Assembly (NCBI GenBank): GCA_000721275.1
Contig: JOFO01000005.1
Span: forward strand, 168,340 to 232,339
DNA from: Microtetraspora glauca
GTDB taxonomy: Bacteria > Actinomycetota > Actinomycetes > Streptomycetales > Streptomycetaceae
Direction: 5' to 3'
Length of the DNA: 64,000 nucleotides
In this document: positions 61,593-64,000 of the stretch, one piece after another
Numbering within the stretch: position 1 is the stretch's first letter
How the letters are laid out: each line of letters opens with the position of its first letter
Notes under the pieces: model-generated
Database searches by the model: none
What the model was told of the DNA's origin: nothing
The model's input: the letters and a program-made list of their open reading frames with translations, nothing else
Made by a program: the position numbers and the translations under genes

Positions 61593-61842
61593 CGAGGCGA
61601 TCAACGGGGTGCTGGGGCGGCCGTGGACGGGGGCTCCGCGGCGTGATCTGCCCGAGCAGTGGTACGCACTTTCGCAGACCGCCTAGGAGGGGTTCGCCAG
61701 CCGGGAAGCGGAGGGGACCCGGGCGAAGCTGCTCGAACACGTCCAGTTCCGCGACGACGGGGTGGGCCGGTCGGAGTGGAACGTCGCCGCCGACACCAAG
61801 GTCCACCGTCCCCATCAACACGCCGTCGGCAGCCAGGTACGA
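61593..61842 (+). pseudogene. IS5-family transposase N-terminal fragment with nonsense codon
   Basis: The frame EAINGVLGRPWTGAPRRDLP is followed by EQWYALSQTA, an in-frame TAG at 61683-61685, then EGFASREAEGTRAKLLEHVQ and VGRSEWNVAADTKVHRPHQH. It aligns in mind with IS112/IS5 transposases from the INGVLFRLRTG... start to the VDSTVxRAHQHAAG segment. The rest of the element is absent, as gene 62030 starts soon after. Confidence 0.82.
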
Positions 61843-62029
61843 ACTCAAAGGTCCGGGCCTCAACCAGCTGCATCCGGACCCGGCCACTCCGAGGCGGGCT
61901 GACGTCATTCCCGAGCGGGAACGCCACCACGCCTTCGAACCCCTCGCCGCATCCTCGTTCGAGGACTTCTCGCCGCCGAGGTACGTCGGCGTTGGCCGCT
62001 GTGTCAGCGATGCTTGCCACCCTGGGCCC

Positions 62030-62605
62030 ATGGATAAGAAGACGTTCTGGGCGTTGATGGATCAGCTCAGCTGCCGCGCGGGTGACCGGCCCGAACGACT
62101 GGAGTGGCTGCGCGGAGAGCTTCGCCACCAGCCAGCCGCCGCAGCCGTGACGTTTCAGGCGTACGTGGAGGCTGCGTGCGCTGACGTCACCATGGCGGCG
62201 CTGGAGCGAGCGGTGAGGCAGATCGAGGGCGGCTTGTGCTCGGACGACGGTTTCGACTACTTCGCGCTCTGGCTGGTAGCCCAGGGACAAAGGACATACG
62301 AGGCAGTGCTCGCCGACCCGGACCGCCTCGCTGATGTCGCGGAGGTGCAGGCTCTGGCGGGACGGCCCCCACAGCAGTGGCGTGACGACGAAAGGCCTGA
62401 ATGGGAAGAGCTCGACTACGTAGCCCAAGAGGTGTACGCCGAACTGACGGGCCAAGCAGACGACTGCACCGAAGCGTTCTACGAGGCCTTGGACGCCGTC
62501 CAGGAGACAGGGATGCGACTGAGAACCGGGATCGTCACCAAGGCCGGGCAGCGCACCGAAACGCCCCGACTCGACGCCCTCTTCCCTGTAGGCACCAGTA
62601 CCTGA
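62030..62605 (+). CDS. DUF4240 domain protein
   Basis: The 191-residue protein starts DKKTFWALMDQLSCRAGDRP, the usual DUF4240 N-terminus. It includes GFDYFALWLVAQGQRTYEAV and EELDYVAQEVYAELTG. It is cytoplasmic and acidic, with no catalytic motif known. DUF4240 proteins occur beside polymorphic-toxin and immunity loci as well as alone. GC content is slightly lower than neighbours, and IS remnants lie on both sides, which suggests transfer. Confidence 0.85.
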   Translation: MDKKTFWALMDQLSCRAGDRPERLEWLRGELRHQPAAAAVTFQAYVEAACADVTMAALERAVRQIEGGLCSDDGFDYFALWLVAQGQRTYEAVLADPDRLADVAEVQALAGRPPQQWRDDERPEWEELDYVAQEVYAELTGQADDCTEAFYEALDAVQETGMRLRTGIVTKAGQRTETPRLDALFPVGTST

Positions 62606-62745
62606 CTGTCACGCGTCCTGATGTCGCTGGCTTGGGTCCTGCCCATCACAGCTTCGGCCGCCGAGGGTCGTCGACCGCCGACCTGGGCAGTGCGACAGGG
62701 GGCCTAGACGTCGCTCTCAGAGCCTGACCGTCCGTTCAGCCGCGC

Positions 62746-63266
62746 ATGACCGATCTCGTTGCGCGACTGGCGCCGCCGGCAGCGATCACGCGTCCGCAGG
62801 GTGGTGGACGACGGCGGGCAGGGGACCGTGACGCTCTGGCGGTGATCACCTTCGTGGCGACCTCAGGCTGCACGTGGCTGCAGCTGCCCTCAGCGTTCGA
62901 TCCCACCCGACCCGCGTTCCGCCGCCGGTTCGCCCCAGTGGCGTCGGCACCGGGCCTGGGCCAGGCTCCACTGGACGCGCGGCATCCTGCGCATCCGGTC
63001 CCGCCGCGGCCCTCAGCGCCGGAGGCTGGCGCCACTGCACGCGCACAAGGGATACGACGACAACCGCGCCGATGGCTGCGCCGGCTGCGCATCCGCCACC
63101 GGGTCGGCAGGCATCGCTGCCTGGTTGTAAGCACTGTGTCCTGACAAGCGGGCTGCCGACGCCTCCACCAGCGGTACGAGCGCAAGGTGGAGGACGTCCC
63201 GTCTTTGCCGGCATAGCCGCGCCCCTGATCGGCTACCGCCGCCTGGCGGCCCTGCTCACGGCCTGA
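62746..63266 (+). pseudogene. Decayed IS5-family transposase
   Basis: The start MTDLVARLAPPAAITRPQGG and TFVATSGCTWLQLPSAF are typical of the IS5 (IS1647-like) transposases of Streptomyces. After about 100 codons the frame is lost; LHAHKGYDDNR (for KLHADKGYD), then RRWLRRLRIRHRVGRHR, then GIAAPLIGYRRLAALLTA appear in different frames. Large internal pieces with the DDE residues are missing and several frameshifts are needed. The end overlaps the gene at 63256 by 11 bp. Confidence 0.85.
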
Positions 63267-63588
63267 GCCGGTCCTGCTGCGCGTCGAAACAGACCAGCCC
63301 CATGGACTCCGCCACGGCCGCTGCGTAGGCCGACGCCTCCTCGGCCATGCTCCACCGCATGGCGAAGTAGATCAGCGGACCGGTCGACCAAGGCGAGGTG
63401 TCCTCTTCGTCCTCGGTGAGATCGCACCACCGCTCGAGCAACGCGGCCACGTACCCCGCGATGCGTTCGGACGGAGGCTCCTCCACTTCGCCGTCGATGT
63501 ACCGGTCGAACAGGCTGCTGAAGACCCGACCGGCAGCCTTGTCATCCGCCGGCCTCTCGCCTTCCCAAACAGCCAGGTCGTAGCTCAT
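63256..63588 (-). CDS. Conserved hypothetical protein, 110 residues
   Basis: The protein begins SYDLAVWEGERPADDKAAGR and carries FSSLFDRYIDGEVEEPPSER and DTSPWSTGPLIYFAMRWSMA. It is acidic, soluble and of a type I recall widely in Streptomyces, often close to toxin-immunity-like genes. GAGTCT about 7 nt before the ATG suggests a leaderless transcript. It survived intact although the IS remnant reaches its 3' end. Confidence 0.8.
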   Translation of the reverse strand: MSYDLAVWEGERPADDKAAGRVFSSLFDRYIDGEVEEPPSERIAGYVAALLERWCDLTEDEEDTSPWSTGPLIYFAMRWSMAEEASAYAAAVAESMGLVCFDAQQDRLRP

Positions 63589-64000
63589 GCCCCGCAGACT
63601 CCCACTCCGCCCCCAGCCAGAGGGAACGACGTCAATACGCGTCGTGGCACTCCTGGCTGTCCGGTGAGAGAACGAGATGACGACGCCCGTGATGTCGGCG
63701 CCGGCACCAACGGCCGGCGGTGCCCGCCTTCGACCTGGAGGCCGCCGTCGTGCTGCCCCAGGCCATGAAGGCTTCACGAGGAGGCCGCGAGCATGATCGG
63801 CTGAGCGGCCTGGAGCGAGGGAGGGGGCTCAGCTCCGTGAGTTGACAGAGGTGTACCCCATGCGTAGTCTCCTCCGAGTTGTCCGACGTGAGCACCGACT
63901 TCGGTCGGCCCCGGACAGCCATTCCGCAAGAACCTCCGAGCCTGACGGCTGCGATTCGTCGTGCCGTTCTGCTTTCCGTGCGTTTTTGCGAAATGAGGAA
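63589..64000. other. Unassigned terminal stretch
   Basis: The last 412 bases have lower GC and weaker codon bias than the rest. The open frames (for example a 96-residue one on the minus strand at 63632-63922) lack coding character or family resemblance. Given the IS remnants next to it, this may be decayed mobile DNA cut by the window edge. Confidence 0.5.

Noticed and set aside
63632..63922. 96-residue minus-strand frame near the end
   Set aside because: Codon use does not fit a streptomycete gene and no ribosome site or family likeness is visible.

Overview
The window is high-GC actinobacterial chromosomal DNA, almost certainly Streptomyces. The signs are third-position G/C codon use throughout, many GTG starts, TAT and Sec secreted enzymes, GlxA, TetR and ArsR regulators, Zur-regulated cysteine-free ribosomal protein paralogues, and many genes whose -10 hexamer lies about 7 nt before the ATG (leaderless transcripts). 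There is no rRNA, tRNA or replication gene. The mix of secondary metabolism, solitary regulators, secreted hydrolases, eroded genes and IS remnants suggests an accessory or arm region.

Layout. 0-5.4 kb: the end of an NmrA-like gene, then a complete class IV lanthipeptide operon on the minus strand (lanL, a 51-codon lanA, ABC ATPase, ABC permease) that looks like the venezuelin/streptocollin family. 5.6-7.4 kb: a HEAT-repeat protein and a MerR regulator with a HEAT-like C-terminus behind a MerR-type palindromic promoter. 7.4-14.6 kb: saccharopine-dehydrogenase-like protein, GlxA regulator, TAT-exported phospholipase C, SDR, ArsR, orphan roadblock protein, methyltransferase. 14.7-17.2 kb: the most striking gene, an 839-residue fusion of a macro domain, a family 1-like uracil-DNA glycosylase and an R-S-E ADP-ribosyltransferase. 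17.3-22.1 kb: a divergent lipid-type cluster (GlpD and TetR against an alkyl-DHAP-synthase-like FAD enzyme and a diacylglycerol kinase). 22-28.9 kb: dienelactone hydrolase, second GlxA, WYL regulator, RidA, small secreted protein, reductase, DinB-like protein.

29-32.3 kb is a damaged copper locus. The CopC-like gene has lost its middle in frame, and the CopD-CtaG-like gene has lost a large internal part with a frameshift; the DsbA-like gene behind it is intact. 32.5-36.9 kb: secreted S33 hydrolase, a lipase-like hydrolase, a NUDIX gene whose frame is open into an upstream YrhB/Imm35 gene, and a frameshifted oxidoreductase remnant. 36.9-39 kb: an ArsR-MFS pair behind a 64-bp palindrome. 39-44.6 kb: subtilisin, TetR with twin operators and a FAD monooxygenase, a LuxR remnant, a serine hydrolase.

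44.7-47.5 kb is a zinc-starvation cluster (L32, S14, L28, L33, L31, a CobW-like protein, S18) with two Zur-like boxes. 47.5-61.2 kb holds VOC, DeoR, a secreted NEW3 protein next to a GH109-like enzyme, a zinc-ribbon protein, an 1181-residue repeat protein, SDR, AraC/MFS, a membrane protein and a secreted hydrolase. 61.3-63.3 kb is an IS5-family graveyard with two small intact genes beside it; the last 400 bases hold nothing I can assign.

All gene calls come from reading the sequence and from memory of the families; no database search was possible.
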